Positions 26,642-35,425 of a stretch of 64,000 bases of DNA are shown here, in pieces. The notes below the pieces were generated by a model. That model saw nothing but the letters and a program-made list of their open reading frames with translations. It did no database searches and was not told the origin of the DNA. The position numbers and the translations under genes are program-made. The stretch is from Pseudoalteromonas sp. CO133X (GTDB lineage Bacteria > Pseudomonadota > Gammaproteobacteria > Enterobacterales > Alteromonadaceae): NCBI GenBank assembly GCA_004208945.1, contig SGPE01000015.1, forward strand, positions 186,001 to 250,000, read 5' to 3'. Positions within the stretch are counted from its first letter, which is position 1; each line of letters opens with the position of its first letter.

Positions 26642-28597
26642 ATGATCCCAGAACTCGGTTATTTTTCTTTAACACTGGCCATGGTGCTTAGTGTTTTATT
26701 ATGTATTTTTCCTATTTGGGGGGCGCACACTGGTAATTTACGCTTGATGCGTGCTGCTCCTTCGCTAGCAATTGGTCAATTTGTGTTTGTACTTTTGTCT
26801 TTTGCAGCGCTTATTTATGCCAGTTTAACCGATGATTTTACCGTTTCGTATGTCGCTTATCACTCAAGTAGTACTTTACCTTGGTACTATAAAATCACCT
26901 CAACCTGGGGTGGTCATGAAGGCGCTATTTTACTTTGGCTTGTAATGCAAGCGGGTTGGACAGCGGTTGTTGCCATGCGTTCTAAGTCACTACCATGGGT
27001 TTTGCGTGCTCGTGTACTGGGTGTGCTAGGCTTTTTGGGTGTTGGCTTTATGCTTTACACCTTGCTGATGTCGAGCCCATTTGAGCGCTTATTACCTTAC
27101 TTCCCCGTAGAAGGTCGTGATTTAAATCCATTATTGCAAGACCCTGGTATGATTATTCACCCGCCATTGCTTTATATGGGCTACGTGGGTCTGTCTGTGT
27201 CGTTTTCATTTGCCATCGCTGCGCTACTAACAGGTAAACTTGATAATACTTGGGCTAAGTGGTCTCGTCCTTGGACTATGACGGCATGGGGCTTTTTAAC
27301 ATTAGGTATTACTATTGGTAGCTGGTGGGCTTACTCTGAGCTTGGCTGGGGTGGCTGGTGGTTCTGGGATCCCGTTGAAAACGCATCATTAATGCCATGG
27401 CTGGTGGCAACCGCGTTGTTGCACTCACTATCAACTACAGAAAAGCGTGGTGTATTTAAGTCATGGACCGTATTACTGGCTATTGCTGCATTCTCTTTAA
27501 GCTTACTCGGTACGTTTATTGTTCGTTCAGGCATTATTGTCTCTGTGCATGCGTTTGCGTCAGATCCTAACCGCGGTATGTTTATTTTAGCTTTCTTAGC
27601 TATTGTTGTCGGTGGTGGTTTATCGCTTTATGCATTACGCGTTTCACAGGTTAAAAGTGAAGGCCGTTATAAGTTTGCTTCCCGTGAAGTGGCACTTTGG
27701 TTAAATAATATTTTCTTAGTGGTCGCTACACTCATTGTTTTATTAGGTACGTTATTACCAATGATTCATAAAGAGCTTGGTTTAGGTAGTATCTCGATTG
27801 GTGAACCATTCTTCAACAAGATGTTTGCTATCTTACTTGTGCCATTTGCTATCTTAATGGGCATCGGTCCTTTGCTTCGTTGGAAGCAAAATAAGTGGTC
27901 AATGCTACAAAATAAATTAGCTTTATCAGCCATTGTTAGTATTGTCGCAACTGCTGCGTGGTTATATTCGAGCTACGACGTAATAGCTCCTCTGACCTTT
28001 ATCGCTACGGCACTTGCTGTTTGGATTTTCGTGACAACCTTAGTTGATTTAGCAGCTAAAGTGACTATTCATAAAACACTGGCTGAGGGCTTTAAGCGTT
28101 TAGGTTTAAGTTATTGGGCTATGGTACTGGGGCATGTTGGTTTAGCGTTTGTTATTGCAGGTGTTACATTAACGTCAGCTTATTCAGTTGAACGTGATGT
28201 CTCAATGAAGCTAGGTGATAAAGTGGCGCTTAATGAATATCAGTATCGTTTTGATGGCGTTAAAAGCATTCGCGGTGCTAACTATAGCGGTCACGCTGGT
28301 GTCGTTACGGTGCTTAAAAATGACAAGCAAGTAACTGTGTTACATGCTGAGAAGCGTCGTTATGACATAGGTATGCAATTTATGACGGAAGCAGCAGTCG
28401 ATGCAGGTTTTACCCGTGACTTATATTTAGCACTTGGCGAGCAACTTAGCCAAGGAGCATGGTCGCTGCGTATTTACCATAAACCGTATGTCCGTTGGAT
28501 GTGGCTCGGTGGTATTTTAATCTCCATTGCAGGTTTCCTTGTACTAGGTGATAAACGTTATCGTCAAAAATCAACGAAAGAGGAGGCTATGGCATGA
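26642..28597 (+). CDS. ccmF: Haem lyase subunit CcmF
   Basis: CcmF attaches haem to apocytochrome c. The 651-residue protein has about 14-15 membrane helices and the WWD motif GWGGWWFWDPVENASLMPWL, with preceding TSTWGGHEGAILLW and IHPPLLYMGYVG histidine motifs. Length and order are standard. The stop overlaps ccmG by 4 bp (ATGA). Confidence 0.97.
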   Translation: MIPELGYFSLTLAMVLSVLLCIFPIWGAHTGNLRLMRAAPSLAIGQFVFVLLSFAALIYASLTDDFTVSYVAYHSSSTLPWYYKITSTWGGHEGAILLWLVMQAGWTAVVAMRSKSLPWVLRARVLGVLGFLGVGFMLYTLLMSSPFERLLPYFPVEGRDLNPLLQDPGMIIHPPLLYMGYVGLSVSFSFAIAALLTGKLDNTWAKWSRPWTMTAWGFLTLGITIGSWWAYSELGWGGWWFWDPVENASLMPWLVATALLHSLSTTEKRGVFKSWTVLLAIAAFSLSLLGTFIVRSGIIVSVHAFASDPNRGMFILAFLAIVVGGGLSLYALRVSQVKSEGRYKFASREVALWLNNIFLVVATLIVLLGTLLPMIHKELGLGSISIGEPFFNKMFAILLVPFAILMGIGPLLRWKQNKWSMLQNKLALSAIVSIVATAAWLYSSYDVIAPLTFIATALAVWIFVTTLVDLAAKVTIHKTLAEGFKRLGLSYWAMVLGHVGLAFVIAGVTLTSAYSVERDVSMKLGDKVALNEYQYRFDGVKSIRGANYSGHAGVVTVLKNDKQVTVLHAEKRRYDIGMQFMTEAAVDAGFTRDLYLALGEQLSQGAWSLRIYHKPYVRWMWLGGILISIAGFLVLGDKRYRQKSTKEEAMA

Positions 28598-29166
28598 ACC
28601 GTAAGCTATTAGCATTAGCCCCTTTACTGGTATTTGTTTTACTGTGTGTGTTCTTGTATCAGGGGTTGTTTGCCAACCCCCGTGAACTACAAACAGGGCG
28701 TATAGGTCACACAATGCCGGCTTTTAACCTTCCTGACTTAATGGATGAATCTAAGCGCTGGACTGATGCCGATTTGAAGGGCGAGGTATACCTGCTTAAT
28801 GTGTGGGGCACGTGGTGCCCAACTTGTTTAGCTGAGTTAGGTTACCTAACAGAACTCAGAGAGCAAGGTGTGAAAATTATTGGCTTGTATTATGAACAAG
28901 GATATGACCCTGACTTTGATGGGCAGTTTGATATCAACGCATTGCGCGAAGATGTAACGAGCATGCTTAATCGCGCTGGTGACCCGTATCAGTTTAATAT
29001 TTTAGACTTAAAACGCACCTTGGCGCTAGATTTAGGTGTATCGGGGGCACCAGAAACGTTTCTTGTAGATAAGCAAGGAACTATTTTGCTACATCATACC
29101 GGTGATATTAACCCGCGTGTATGGCGTTCGAAGTTTGCACCTTTGATGCAGGAGTTACAGCAGTGA
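28594..29166 (+). CDS. ccmG: Thiol:disulfide interchange protein CcmG/DsbE
   Basis: CcmG is a membrane-anchored periplasmic thioredoxin-like protein that keeps the apocytochrome CXXCH cysteines reduced. The 190-residue protein has an N-terminal anchor (about residues 7-27), and the active site WGTWCPTC with C75 and C78. The family's GVSGAPETFLVD segment with the cis-proline is present. It overlaps ccmF (ATGA) and ccmH (GTGA). Confidence 0.96.
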   Translation: MNRKLLALAPLLVFVLLCVFLYQGLFANPRELQTGRIGHTMPAFNLPDLMDESKRWTDADLKGEVYLLNVWGTWCPTCLAELGYLTELREQGVKIIGLYYEQGYDPDFDGQFDINALREDVTSMLNRAGDPYQFNILDLKRTLALDLGVSGAPETFLVDKQGTILLHHTGDINPRVWRSKFAPLMQELQQ

Positions 29167-29624
29167 GATTAATTATTTTTTTAGCAAGCTTGTTAATTAC
29201 TTTCAGCGCATTCGCACAGCAAGATAAGTATCAGTTTGACAATGACGAGCAAGCAGTGCGCTTTAGTGAGTTAACAAAAGAGCTACGCTGCCCAAAATGC
29301 CAAAATCAGAATATTGCCGATTCTGATGCCGTCGTCGCTAAAGATTTACGAGATAAAGTATTAGCACTTGTGAAGGATGGCAAAACCAAGGATGAAGTCA
29401 TTGAATATATGATTGATCGTTACGGTTACTTTGTTCATTACGATCCGCCAGTTACACCTGCAACTTTAGTGCTTTGGGTATTGCCTGTTTTGATAGTTGT
29501 GCTTGGCTTTGGCTTTATTGTTATTCGACAACGAAAAGCCTCGGTGAAGCAAACATGGACTCATGAAGACGAAGCACTACTTGCTAAGTTAATTAAACAA
29601 AATCAACGTCAGGAGCAAAGCTAA
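29163..29624 (+). CDS. ccmH: Cytochrome c biogenesis protein CcmH
   Basis: CcmH is a periplasmic thioredox partner that reduces apocytochrome c. The start is set at GTG 29163, overlapping the ccmG stop by 4 bp, since it gives a clean signal peptide (MRLIIFLASLLITFSAFAQ); an in-frame start at 29121 would precede it with a hydrophilic extension. The 153-residue protein has the RCPKC motif (C43, C46) followed by QNQNIADSDA, and a C-terminal membrane helix (about residues 102-123). Confidence 0.94.
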   Translation: MRLIIFLASLLITFSAFAQQDKYQFDNDEQAVRFSELTKELRCPKCQNQNIADSDAVVAKDLRDKVLALVKDGKTKDEVIEYMIDRYGYFVHYDPPVTPATLVLWVLPVLIVVLGFGFIVIRQRKASVKQTWTHEDEALLAKLIKQNQRQEQS

Positions 29625-30884
29625 ATGGCATTAATGTGGGCTTTATTTGTTTTACTCACACTGATTGCATTGCTATTTGTTGTGGTACCCTTTTTTAAGC
29701 GCGAAAAAATTCAACGTCTTGATCACAATGCAAACTCGGAATTGATCCGTATCTACCATCAACGTTTAGAAGAGTTAAACACTGACCTTGAAAATCAGCG
29801 TATAGATGCTCAAATGCATGAAGAATCTGTTGTTGAGCAAAAGCGACGCTTGTTAAACGAATTATCGCCTGAAAAAGCGTTAAATAGTTCTGGTAATAAT
29901 CGCATTATTGCCTTAACTGGCGCTGGTTTTTTAGTTGCGTTAACCGTTATTTTTTATAGCTTCACAGGCAGCCAGCAACAAATAAAGGGCTGGCACGATG
30001 CAATGGCAAACTTAAAGTCATATGGTGAACGTGCTGTAATGCAGGATAAAGAGCCATTGACTCCAAATGAGCTTCAAGCATTTGCACTTGCGCTGCGTAC
30101 TAAGTTAGACAGAAGCGGTGATGATGAAGTTGCGTGGATGTTGCTAGGGCGTGTGGCTATGTCATTGAATGAATATGACATGGCTATGCAATCATTTGAT
30201 AAAGTGTTAAAGATGAACCCAGATAACAAGCAGGTGCTAATTAGCTATGCACAAGTTTTGTTAATTGAGGGGAGTGATGCAAATATGTCGCGTGCTGCGA
30301 CAATGTTGTCGAAGGTTCTTAAATCAGAACCAACCAATGTTGATGCAATCTCATTACTGGCATTAATAGCCTATGAGCGTAAAGATTGGCTACAAGCGAA
30401 AACGGCATTTGAAGTATTACTGGCTAGTATGCAAAAGGACGATCCTCGCTATAGCATGATAGCGCAGCGAATTGCTGAAATAGATGCGAAAATGGGCAGT
30501 GAACAGGTTACTGATAACACACAAGCTGAAATAGCAAACAGTGAAATAAAAGTCACCGTTGATTTAGCCAGTGAGTTACAAGCACAGCTTCCGGATGATG
30601 GCACATTATTTGTTTTCGCAAAAGCCGCGAATGGTCCGCCTATGCCATTAGCGGTTGTTAAAATGACAGAATATAGCTTTCCACTAGAGGTAACACTCAG
30701 TGACAGCAATGCCATGGTTGAAGGATTAACGCTTTCTAGCACAGATAAAATTATCTTAACTGCGCGTTTATCAAAAGATGCAACTGTGGTACCTTCTAGC
30801 GGCGAATTAGAAGGTAAGTCGGATATTTTAGAGCGTGCTGAAGTTAAAGAGTACGCATTGCTGATTAATGAATTGATACCGTAA
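29625..30884 (+). CDS. ccmI: Cytochrome c biogenesis TPR protein CcmI
   Basis: CcmI is the apocytochrome-binding TPR component of the System I ligase. The 419-residue protein has two N-terminal membrane helices (about residues 3-23 and 90-110) with a coiled-coil loop between them, followed by TPR repeats (about 150-280; YDMAMQSFDKVLKMNPDNKQ) and a C-terminal beta-rich domain (about 300-410). It directly follows the ccmH stop and ends 9 bp before mlaA. Confidence 0.93.
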   Translation: MALMWALFVLLTLIALLFVVVPFFKREKIQRLDHNANSELIRIYHQRLEELNTDLENQRIDAQMHEESVVEQKRRLLNELSPEKALNSSGNNRIIALTGAGFLVALTVIFYSFTGSQQQIKGWHDAMANLKSYGERAVMQDKEPLTPNELQAFALALRTKLDRSGDDEVAWMLLGRVAMSLNEYDMAMQSFDKVLKMNPDNKQVLISYAQVLLIEGSDANMSRAATMLSKVLKSEPTNVDAISLLALIAYERKDWLQAKTAFEVLLASMQKDDPRYSMIAQRIAEIDAKMGSEQVTDNTQAEIANSEIKVTVDLASELQAQLPDDGTLFVFAKAANGPPMPLAVVKMTEYSFPLEVTLSDSNAMVEGLTLSSTDKIILTARLSKDATVVPSSGELEGKSDILERAEVKEYALLINELIP

Positions 30885-30893
30885 GGACAGTTG

Positions 30894-31625
30894 ATGTTTA
30901 AGCACAGTTTATTTTTTATTTTTTTTGCGGTGCTCGCAGGATGCGCACAAGTACCTGACGAAAAACTAGATGACCGTGATCCCCTGCAGTCATTTAACCG
31001 CCCTATGTATGACTTTAATATGGATGTATTGGATGCGTATATCCTTCGTCCTGCGGCTGTTGGTTATGTAACAGTGACGCCTGTGCCGGTTAGACGCAGT
31101 ATCGTGAATTTTACAGATAATATAACTGCGCCGACCGATATGGTGAATGCTGGCTTACAAGGCAAACCGGGTAACATGAGTATTAGCCTAGCACGCTTTT
31201 TAGTTAACTCGACTGTAGGCTTATTTGGCTTTTTTGACGTTGCGTCATCGCTTGGCTTAGAAATAGTTGATGAGGATTTTGGTCAGACTCTAGGTATATG
31301 GGGAGTCGGTGACGGTGCTTATCTTATGTTGCCAGGTATGGGGCCAACCACAGCAAGAAACCTAACCGGTGATGTAGTTGATAATGTTGTTTTACCAGAA
31401 ATTGCGCTTACTACGCCACAAACTATACTCGTTTTTGCATTAAAGGCTGTAGAGGCGAGGGCATCATTAATACCACAAGAGAGTTTATTAAATGAGTCGC
31501 TAGATCCCTATATCTTTATGAAAGATATTTATTTTCAGCGCCAATTGTATGAACTACATGACGGTAATCCGCCCATCGAAGAAGAGCCTGATGATTTTGA
31601 TGAAGACTTCTTAGAAAATCTTTAA
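30894..31625 (+). CDS. mlaA: Phospholipid-transport lipoprotein MlaA (VacJ)
   Basis: MlaA removes surface-exposed phospholipids from the outer membrane and passes them to MlaC. The 243-residue protein has a lipoprotein signal with lipobox LAGC (C17), then DPLQSFNRPMYDFNMDVLD and the conserved DFGQTLGIWGVGDGAYLMLPGMGP. ATG 30894 is preferred over the TTG one codon upstream; AAGGA at 30883-30887 fits. It follows ccmI closely and ends at a strong terminator. The C-terminus is Asp/Glu-rich. Confidence 0.95.
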   Translation: MFKHSLFFIFFAVLAGCAQVPDEKLDDRDPLQSFNRPMYDFNMDVLDAYILRPAAVGYVTVTPVPVRRSIVNFTDNITAPTDMVNAGLQGKPGNMSISLARFLVNSTVGLFGFFDVASSLGLEIVDEDFGQTLGIWGVGDGAYLMLPGMGPTTARNLTGDVVDNVVLPEIALTTPQTILVFALKAVEARASLIPQESLLNESLDPYIFMKDIYFQRQLYELHDGNPPIEEEPDDFDEDFLENL

Positions 31626-31640
31626 CAATCTATTAGAATA

Positions 31641-31668
31641 AAAAATGCCAGCTTTTGCTGGCATTTTT
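31641..31668 (+). terminator. Bidirectional terminator after mlaA
   Basis: AAAAATGCCAGC (31641-31652), loop TTTT, GCTGGCATTTTT (31657-31668) form a perfect 12-bp stem with a T-run on either strand. It ends the ccm-mlaA unit and the minus-strand EAL-HDOD gene, which stops at 31687. Confidence 0.92.
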
Positions 31669-31686
31669 TATTCGCTATATGTTTGT

Positions 31687-32910
31687 TTAATCGCCAAAAA
31701 CTGACATTTGTTCATTTGCCCAGTTAACAGCATCATGATAAGCATCGGGCACCTCTTCAGGGGCTAGACCAAGCTCTTGTTGAATATCTTTAGCGCCTTG
31801 CCAGTTTGCTTGCTCATATTGCTTTACAAGCCGTAAGTAAACGGCAAGTTGCCCTTCTTCATCGAGCAGTGCGGCTTTTATATCATTACTTAATGGCAGT
31901 TTTTTCATCACGCTTGGCATATCTTCATCTAAGATAGCGTCCATTAATGACATCATGCCCGTTAAAAATGCCATGCCAGTATCACGTAGCTGACCGTGGT
32001 TAATGGCAAGTAGTTCGGTGAAGCGAGCTCGCGTTAATGACAGTCGAATTAGCTCAGCAGGTTTATCTGCGGCAACTTGTGCTGCAAACAACAGTGATAA
32101 GAAACGTTTTATCTCTTCGTTGCCTAATACAATAAGCGCTTGTTTAATGGTGCTTATTTCTGCGCGGCGCTTAAATGCCGCAGAGTTTGAGTAGCGTAGT
32201 AGCTTGTATGATAGGTTAACGTCTCGCTCGAAAACTTCAGTGATTTTTTTAAGGTTTACATCAACGCTTGATGTTTCATACAAAAGCTCTGCAAGTGCCA
32301 TTTCTGAGGGGGGAAGTGTTTTACTTTGTACCATCTCTGGTTTTGAGAAGAAAAAGCCTTGAAAGTAGCTAAAGCCCATATCAACGGCAAGTTGATATTT
32401 CTCATATGTTTCAACCTTTTCCGCCAAAAGCTGGATCTGAGGGAAAGGTTTGATTGCTTCTATGACTTCTTGTATTGATTCCTTTGTACAGGTTAAAAAG
32501 TCGATTTTAATAATATCAATAAAAGGGTAAAAATGACGCCAAACAGGTTGATGAATATAATCATCAAGCGCAAGGGTGTAGCCTTTTTCTTTTAAGTCTT
32601 TGACTATAGCTAAAAGGCGTTTCCCTGGTTGGATTGTTTCAAGAATTTCTACAACAATCTGGTCTTTACCAAGCAGTAACGGGTAGCCTTTTTGCAGCGT
32701 TTCTAGGGTAAAGTTGATATAGGCAGGCTTATTATCAGTTAAATCATCAAGTCCAAAGTTGAATTGGCTGCCTTCAATGAGTCGAGAAGTCGCTTCATCA
32801 CCATCAATCTCAGGAAACACGTTATCTACACCATCTCTAAAGAGAAGTTCATAGCCTACAAGTTTCTTTTCTTTGTCTAGAATTGGTTGGCGCGCAGCGT
32901 AAAAGTACAT
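31687..32910 (-). CDS. EAL-HDOD signalling protein (CdgJ/YuxH-like)
   Basis: The 407-residue protein has an N-terminal EAL-like domain (about residues 1-190) and a C-terminal HDOD domain (about 195-390). The EAL active-site motif is degenerate (YELLFRDG replaces the E-A/V-L-x-R motif), so c-di-GMP hydrolysis is unlikely. Related proteins such as Vibrio CdgJ affect motility and biofilm. DDYIHQPVWRHFYPFIDIIK sits where EAL proteins have DDFGTGYSS. It is divergent from putP, with 363 bp between them. Confidence 0.9.
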   Translation of the reverse strand: MYFYAARQPILDKEKKLVGYELLFRDGVDNVFPEIDGDEATSRLIEGSQFNFGLDDLTDNKPAYINFTLETLQKGYPLLLGKDQIVVEILETIQPGKRLLAIVKDLKEKGYTLALDDYIHQPVWRHFYPFIDIIKIDFLTCTKESIQEVIEAIKPFPQIQLLAEKVETYEKYQLAVDMGFSYFQGFFFSKPEMVQSKTLPPSEMALAELLYETSSVDVNLKKITEVFERDVNLSYKLLRYSNSAAFKRRAEISTIKQALIVLGNEEIKRFLSLLFAAQVAADKPAELIRLSLTRARFTELLAINHGQLRDTGMAFLTGMMSLMDAILDEDMPSVMKKLPLSNDIKAALLDEEGQLAVYLRLVKQYEQANWQGAKDIQQELGLAPEEVPDAYHDAVNWANEQMSVFGD

Positions 32911-33029
32911 ATTTGAAGCAAATCCACATCAGTTAAATCATTTTTCCCCGCAATATATTGCATTGCGTTTGAAATAGCATTAGTAAAAGAGCTGAAACGG
33001 GGAAAAGTTGTTTTATTATTTCACTTTAG

Positions 33030-33045
33030 ATCCTAAGACTAGGAT
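33030..33045. repeat. Dyad ATCCTA-AGAC-TAGGAT
   Basis: ATCCTA (33030-33035) and TAGGAT (33040-33045) are inverted copies separated by 4 bp, and lie 5 bp before the larger palindrome. This may be a second regulator half-site pair. No regulator can be named. Confidence 0.55.
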
Positions 33046-33050
33046 AAATC

Positions 33051-33068
33051 GTAATAGAATTCTATTAC
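33051..33068. promoter_or_regulatory. 18-bp perfect palindrome upstream of putP (possible operator)
   Basis: GTAATAGAATTCTATTAC reads identically on both strands over 18 bp with no spacer. It lies 142 bp after the EAL-HDOD start codon and about 205 bp before putP. Perfect palindromes of this length in a divergent promoter region usually mark dimeric repressor sites. A PutR/PutA-type operator is one idea, but no known consensus is recognised. Confidence 0.5.
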
Positions 33069-33273
33069 TTGCGTCTAAATAATAGAAAAATTGTTAGCAA
33101 AGTGTTTGTTGCGTCAAAGCCGCTACCCATCGGCTAGATTGGAGTTGGAGGGTAGAAGCATGATATAGTCGTGAGTGATATCGGTTTTTACCCCAATAAT
33201 GTCTTAAAATTAAATGGCTTGCGAGTCATTATTCGGATTAAAAGCCAACATTAATCAATAATTGGAGGCTAAT

Positions 33274-34797
33274 TTGGAAACAGGAATGATAATTTCGTTA
33301 GCATTGTACTTCATCGTAATGTTGGGGATTGGGCTTTATGCTTACAAACAATCAACAGATGATGTATCGGGATACATGCTAGGTGGTCGTAATCTATCAC
33401 CAAGTGTCGCTGCGCTATCAGCAGGTGCATCAGATATGAGTGGTTGGTTACTGATGGGTCTGCCAGGTGCAATGTACTTGTTTGGTTTAAGCAAGGTATG
33501 GATCGCAATAGGTTTGGTACTTGGTGCTTGGGCAAACTATTTTCTCGTCGCACCACGTTTGCGCGTGTATACAGAGAAAGCGAATGATTCAATCACCATT
33601 CCAGACTATTTTGCAAATCGCTTCGATGATAATAAAAATATTCTGCGCGTAATTTCAGCTATTGTTATTATCGTATTCTTCACATTATACACTTCATCAG
33701 GGGTTGTTGCGGGTGGCAAGCTGTTCGAAAATTCATTCAACATGAGTTACGAGATGGGCTTGTATATCACAACGGGTGTGGTTGTTCTTTACACATTATT
33801 CGGTGGTTTTTTAGCAGTTAGTTTAACTGATTTTGTGCAAGGTTGTATCATGTTCGTGTCGCTGCTTGCAGTACCGATAGCGACCTATACTATGCTTGAC
33901 CAGCCGTTTATGGATACGTTAGCTAATGCTCGCTATGACTTATTACTAAGCTCTCCGAAAGAATCGGAAATTCATGCACTTAATATGATGGACTGGTTTG
34001 CAGGTGGCTCAACAATTGCCATCATCTCGGCAATGGCGTGGGGACTAGGTTATTTTGGTCAGCCACATATCATTGTACGCTTTATGTCTGTTCGCTCAGT
34101 GAAAGATATGCCGACCATGCGCCGTGTGGGTATGTCGTGGATGACATTATCGGCAATTGGTGCTGTGCTAACTGGTCTATTTGGTGCCGCTTACATGCTG
34201 GAAAACCAAATGCCAATTGATGACAAAGAAACTATTTTCTTAGTGCTGTCTGAGCTTATTTTCCACCCACTGATTGCTGGCTTCTTACTTGCTGCTATTC
34301 TTGCGGCGATTATGAGTACTATTTCGTCACAGTTATTGGTGTGTTCAAGCTCATTGACTGAGGATTTCTATAAAATATATCTCAACCGCAGTGCGTCTCA
34401 GAAAGAGCTTGTTTTAGTCGGCCGAATTAGTGTTATTTTGGTTGCGTTGTTTGCTATCTACTTAGCTTATGACCGTAATAGCTCTATTCTTGACCTAGTC
34501 AGTAATGCATGGGCAGGTTTTGGTGCTGCATTTGGTCCACTTGTGTTATTCAGCCTTTACTGGAAACGTATGAACCTTCAAGGAGCCATAGCGGGTATGG
34601 TTGTGGGTGCTGCGACAGTTCTATTTTGGATTTATGCACCAGTTACGATTGATGGGCAAAAGTTAAGTGCAATTATCTATGAGATAGTGCCTGGGTTTAT
34701 TCTATCAAGTATTGCGATAGTTGCTGTGAGTTTAAGTACACCAGAACCTAAAGAAGAAATTACTAAATTATTTGATGACGTTGAGGCATCACTGTAA
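33274..34797 (+). CDS. putP: Sodium/proline symporter PutP
   Basis: PutP imports L-proline with sodium across the inner membrane, for nutrition and osmoprotection. The 507-residue SSS-family protein has about 12-13 membrane helices, and the family sequences GGRNLSPSVAALSAGASDMS, GLGYFGQPHIIVRFMS and AAILAAIMSTISSQLLVCSS. The start is TTG 33274, since GGAGG at 33264-33268 is 5 bp upstream; an earlier TTG at 33262 would sit before the ribosome-binding site. No putA is adjacent. Confidence 0.94.
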   Translation: METGMIISLALYFIVMLGIGLYAYKQSTDDVSGYMLGGRNLSPSVAALSAGASDMSGWLLMGLPGAMYLFGLSKVWIAIGLVLGAWANYFLVAPRLRVYTEKANDSITIPDYFANRFDDNKNILRVISAIVIIVFFTLYTSSGVVAGGKLFENSFNMSYEMGLYITTGVVVLYTLFGGFLAVSLTDFVQGCIMFVSLLAVPIATYTMLDQPFMDTLANARYDLLLSSPKESEIHALNMMDWFAGGSTIAIISAMAWGLGYFGQPHIIVRFMSVRSVKDMPTMRRVGMSWMTLSAIGAVLTGLFGAAYMLENQMPIDDKETIFLVLSELIFHPLIAGFLLAAILAAIMSTISSQLLVCSSSLTEDFYKIYLNRSASQKELVLVGRISVILVALFAIYLAYDRNSSILDLVSNAWAGFGAAFGPLVLFSLYWKRMNLQGAIAGMVVGAATVLFWIYAPVTIDGQKLSAIIYEIVPGFILSSIAIVAVSLSTPEPKEEITKLFDDVEASL

Positions 34798-34826
34798 TTT
34801 TTAATTAGACACTTTTGATTAGATAC

Positions 34827-34855
34827 AAAAAGGGCAACATAGAGTTGCCCTTTTT
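34827..34855 (+). terminator. Terminator after putP, shared with yebG
   Basis: GGGCAAC (34832-34838), loop ATAGA, GTTGCCC (34844-34850), followed by TTTTT; the upstream AAAAA supplies the U-run on the minus strand for yebG, whose stop is at 34871. Confidence 0.9.
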
Positions 34856-34870
34856 ATTGGATTTTTATTT

Positions 34871-35176
34871 TTAACCTGCTGCTTTTTCTTTTATATCTGC
34901 AACATTGTCGGTGGCTGATTTTGCTTTTTTAGGTTTTACAGGGGCCTCTTTAATACCTTTCAAAACAGCCATAAATTGGTCTTTTTCTTTTGCCATCTCA
35001 AGTGCAAGAGATTCAATTTGTTGCTCACTAAGTGGTACGTCAACTTTCTCAAGCATCATTTCTAGTGATTCAGCAATGTCGAGCATCTTGTCATATGCGT
35101 CAGCTTCTTTTTTAGTAGTAAACGTCATTCGCTCGACTCCGTTTCTTTCTACAACATATTTAACAACAACAGCCAT
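34871..35176 (-). CDS. yebG: YebG family SOS-inducible protein
   Basis: YebG is a small DNA-damage-inducible protein of unknown biochemical role. The 101-residue product contains the family core MAVVVKYVVERNG and FTTKKEADAYDKMLD (compare E. coli FTSKKEADAYDKMLD), and a Lys/Ala-rich tail. The start is ATG at 35174-35176, preceded by AGGAGA; the longer frame reaching 35272 would read through a LexA box. A near-consensus LexA site lies 54 bp upstream, so SOS control is conserved. It converges on putP. Confidence 0.93.
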   Translation of the reverse strand: MAVVVKYVVERNGVERMTFTTKKEADAYDKMLDIAESLEMMLEKVDVPLSEQQIESLALEMAKEKDQFMAVLKGIKEAPVKPKKAKSATDNVADIKEKAAG

Positions 35177-35229
35177 GATTTCTCCTGCATTTAAGCGTGG
35201 CATTTGTAGCGTAGCAACGCCACTTTGAT

Positions 35230-35249
35230 TACTGTTTTTATATACAGTA
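35230..35249 (-). promoter_or_regulatory. LexA (SOS) box upstream of yebG
   Basis: TACTGTTTTTATATACAGTA contains CTGT-N8-ACAG and matches the E. coli LexA consensus TACTGTATATATATACAGTA at 18 of 20 bases. It is centred about 63 bp upstream of the yebG start, in its promoter region. Confidence 0.92.
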
Positions 35250-35425
35250 ATCGTTTGTGGCGGAATTTGCAAGTTTGATGAGTCTATTTTTTGTGGTGAT
35301 TATTTGACATTGCGGTCGGTTTTAGGTTTATTTAATGATGTCACCATTATAGAAACGATAGGGATGCAATAAGCGTTAGGTGATAATTAACTTAACTATC
35401 CATAATGGATATCACGGAGGAAAAT

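Larger units (their letters stand above)
32911..33273. other. Intergenic region between EAL-HDOD gene and putP
   Basis: No gene is seen in these 363 bp. They hold the starts of two divergent genes, an 18-bp perfect palindrome (33051-33068), an adjacent dyad (33030-33045), a small dyad AGCCG/CGGCT (33118-33122/33131-33135) and the putP ribosome-binding site GGAGG (33264-33268). Confidence 0.7.

Noticed and set aside
29121-29162. Earlier start for ccmH at 29121
   Set aside because: It overlaps ccmG by 46 bp and hides the signal peptide; GTG 29163 gives the normal protein.
35177-35272. N-terminal extension of yebG (start at 35272)
   Set aside because: It would translate through the LexA box, and the AGGAGA-supported ATG at 35176 gives the family-length protein.
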